From positions 13,726,347 to 13,790,346 of the forward strand of contig OY741282.1 in the NCBI GenBank assembly GCA_963514095.1: a stretch of 64,000 nucleotides of DNA, in the 5' to 3' direction. The position numbers and the translations under genes were made by a program. Shown in pieces: positions 62,323-64,000 of this stretch (positions within the stretch are counted from its first letter, which is position 1; every line of letters begins with the position of its first letter). The notes beneath the pieces were generated by a model. The model was not told where the DNA came from, searched no databases, and saw only the letters and a program-made list of their open reading frames with translations. This stretch comes from Eutrigla gurnardus (taxonomy: Eukaryota; Chordata; Actinopteri; Perciformes; Triglidae).

Positions 62323-64000
62323 CCCCCCTGCCTGCCTCCCTGGAGCCCTCCCGTCCTGCAGTCAGTCATCTTGCTGCAACCCGACCCTCCTGCCTGTCGG
62401 AGATAAAATATTCAGCAAGTCGCTCACAAAAGGAAACCTGCTGGAAACAAACATGGCAAACAAGGTTTACGTGCAGGCACAAAATAAATTAAAGCTCACC
62501 TTGTGCACCCTGTAATTGTTTATAAAGTTGCAACTTTATCGATGAAGCTGCATTAGTGCTACAGGGAAGTTTAGACTGACTGAAGGTTTATTTTTAATCA
62601 GCCAACAGAGTGTGAATGGTAACCCGGGTCGTAGATTTGAAAAATATTTTGTGCTATTGGATTTCTATTGTACTGTAACTTTCAAAAATCAATTTGCAGC
62701 ATGTAGAACATAAGATATCCAGCATAAAAGCTGAAAAATGTTTGAGAGGCTAATCAATTCATTTTAGAAAGTAATTTTAATATATAGCATACAAGTAAAA
62801 AAAAAAAAAGCACTAAAAACATTTGTATTTCATTATTGCAAGTCTTGGTTCAAATTGTTTCCAGTGCCTTCAGCGTACCGTATATATTCTCATCAGACCA
62901 CTCATCATTCACCAGTCAGTGATCTGCAGCTATTTATCTCCACTCTGTGGTGAAGGCTAGTCAATACAAGTGGAGTGCACATAGCAGGTAGCAGTGTTTC
63001 CCAAAAGAGGGCAGCAACACGCTGCAATAGTGCTGGTTTTAGCCTCCTGATCCCAACAGACTGTCTAAATTGAGTTTTCTACGTTTATAATAGATGCTAA
63101 TTTTAACGTAATGAAATATATTCTTTAACTGCCAATATTTAGTTTTCACTTTCAGTTGCTTTAAAGCTCTTCACCTACGATAAATTACTGTATGTTCACG
63201 TTGTGTAAAAATGAAACCAAGTGTGAGTGTATGAGCGGTGTGCTGATGGCCAGAAGCTTGGACAGGTGAGGGTGGCACAGTCAATGCTGGTTTTATCTAA
63301 AAAATAAATGATGTACGTACCATGTTTTATCACCATACACTACATTTAATGCAAATACCTGGGTAGTCTATTCACATTAATGAATAAATCAGTTAAGCAT
63401 CAATGTACTGAGAGCAGGAAAACGCTTGTCTCACACCTGAACTCAATCCCACATTGGGCTCCTCCCACTTCCTGCTCCTCCTCAGACAGCTCCGCCCTCC
63501 AGACCTGAGTGAAATATTCAAGCCAATTCCAAGACTAGATTTTCCCCGCAATCCATGTTCAATTCCAGAGACATTTGGCAACTTTTGGATCTCCCTCCCA
63601 GTTCGGTTGATCTTAACAGTCTCGTGAGAACTTAACGTAGCGTAACGTTAAATACTGAGACAACTCGTTTGTTGTATCATTTAACCTGCCAAATATGAGA
63701 TGCAGCACCTCCCTACATGAGATCAGCAATGATCGTCTTACTGTCACTTTCTGCCCCTCTCTTACTCCTCTCCCTCGGCCAGTGTGGATCAGAGTTTGGT
63801 TGTTGAAAAAATAAACAGGTGATTAGACTGGCAGGATGTCAGGATACTACTCATGACCCCACTTGATCCCTCATGACCCCTGTCACAAGCGATCATGTGA
63901 CCACACCAGCAAAATGCACACACCGGCGGAGAAGAGCGCTAAGACTGTGGCGCGCTGAAGACCTCCAGGTCGGGTCATCCCTTTTTCAGAACGTCGAAAT
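62323..64000. other. Right-hand end, no gene seen
   Basis: AT-rich with a GC-richer patch in the last 100 bases (63920-63990), which might belong to a promoter beyond the window. No exon or RNA gene that I can support. Confidence 0.45.

Noticed and set aside
61017..62515. Three overlapping ORFs of about 457-491 codons on the plus strand
   Set aside because: All arise from the 17-bp minisatellite, which lacks stops in every plus-strand frame. The peptides are identical 17-residue repeats in each frame.

Overview
The window is nuclear DNA from a ray-finned fish, most likely a percomorph teleost. Genes are split into short exons with GT-AG introns, microsatellites are frequent, a Tc1-type transposon is present, and the proteins are vertebrate families, including purpurin, which mammals have lost. 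There is no sign of bacterial organisation (operons, Shine-Dalgarno sites, CRISPR).

Layout from left to right: (1) the 5' part of nnt on the minus strand, with 8 coding exons covering about the first 423 residues and the gene running off the left edge; (2) an about 4.8 kb gap holding a perfect short hairpin and microsatellites; (3) a complete CCDC80-like gene on the plus strand (12 exons, 736 aa); (4) a MITE-like repeat, then a complete fyb1/ADAP gene on the plus strand (18 exons, 729 aa) whose first coding exon contributes only the ATG, with a possible alternative 3' exon; (5) a small complete atp5me on the plus strand (71 aa); (6) pde6b on the minus strand, all 23 coding exons (853 aa), convergent with atp5me; (7) a nearly perfect Tc1-like transposon with an uninterrupted 343-aa transposase and IR/DR ends; (8) purpurin/rbp4l on the plus strand (196 aa) with a TATA box and a CRX-like site; (9) an isolated candidate exon; (10) a complete type I keratin gene on the minus strand (9 coding exons, 427 aa); (11) a 1.25 kb minisatellite with a 17-bp unit that keeps all three plus-strand frames open; (12) about 1.7 kb of apparently empty sequence.

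Exon boundaries were placed by hand from splice consensus and protein-family similarity. In every complete multi-exon gene the exon lengths sum to a multiple of three with consistent phases, which supports the models.

The genes do not form a pathway. Two are inner mitochondrial membrane components (nnt, atp5me) and two act in photoreceptors (pde6b, rbp4l). From memory of human maps, nnt-fyb1 matches a 5p12-13 neighbourhood and atp5me-pde6b a 4p16.3 neighbourhood. The pde6b-rbp4l pair mirrors PDE6C-RBP4 on human 10q, suggesting an old paralogous block. I saw no previously undescribed biological system. The most interesting items are the fyb1 alternative exon, the possibly young transposon, the PDE6/RBP pairing and the structured minisatellite.
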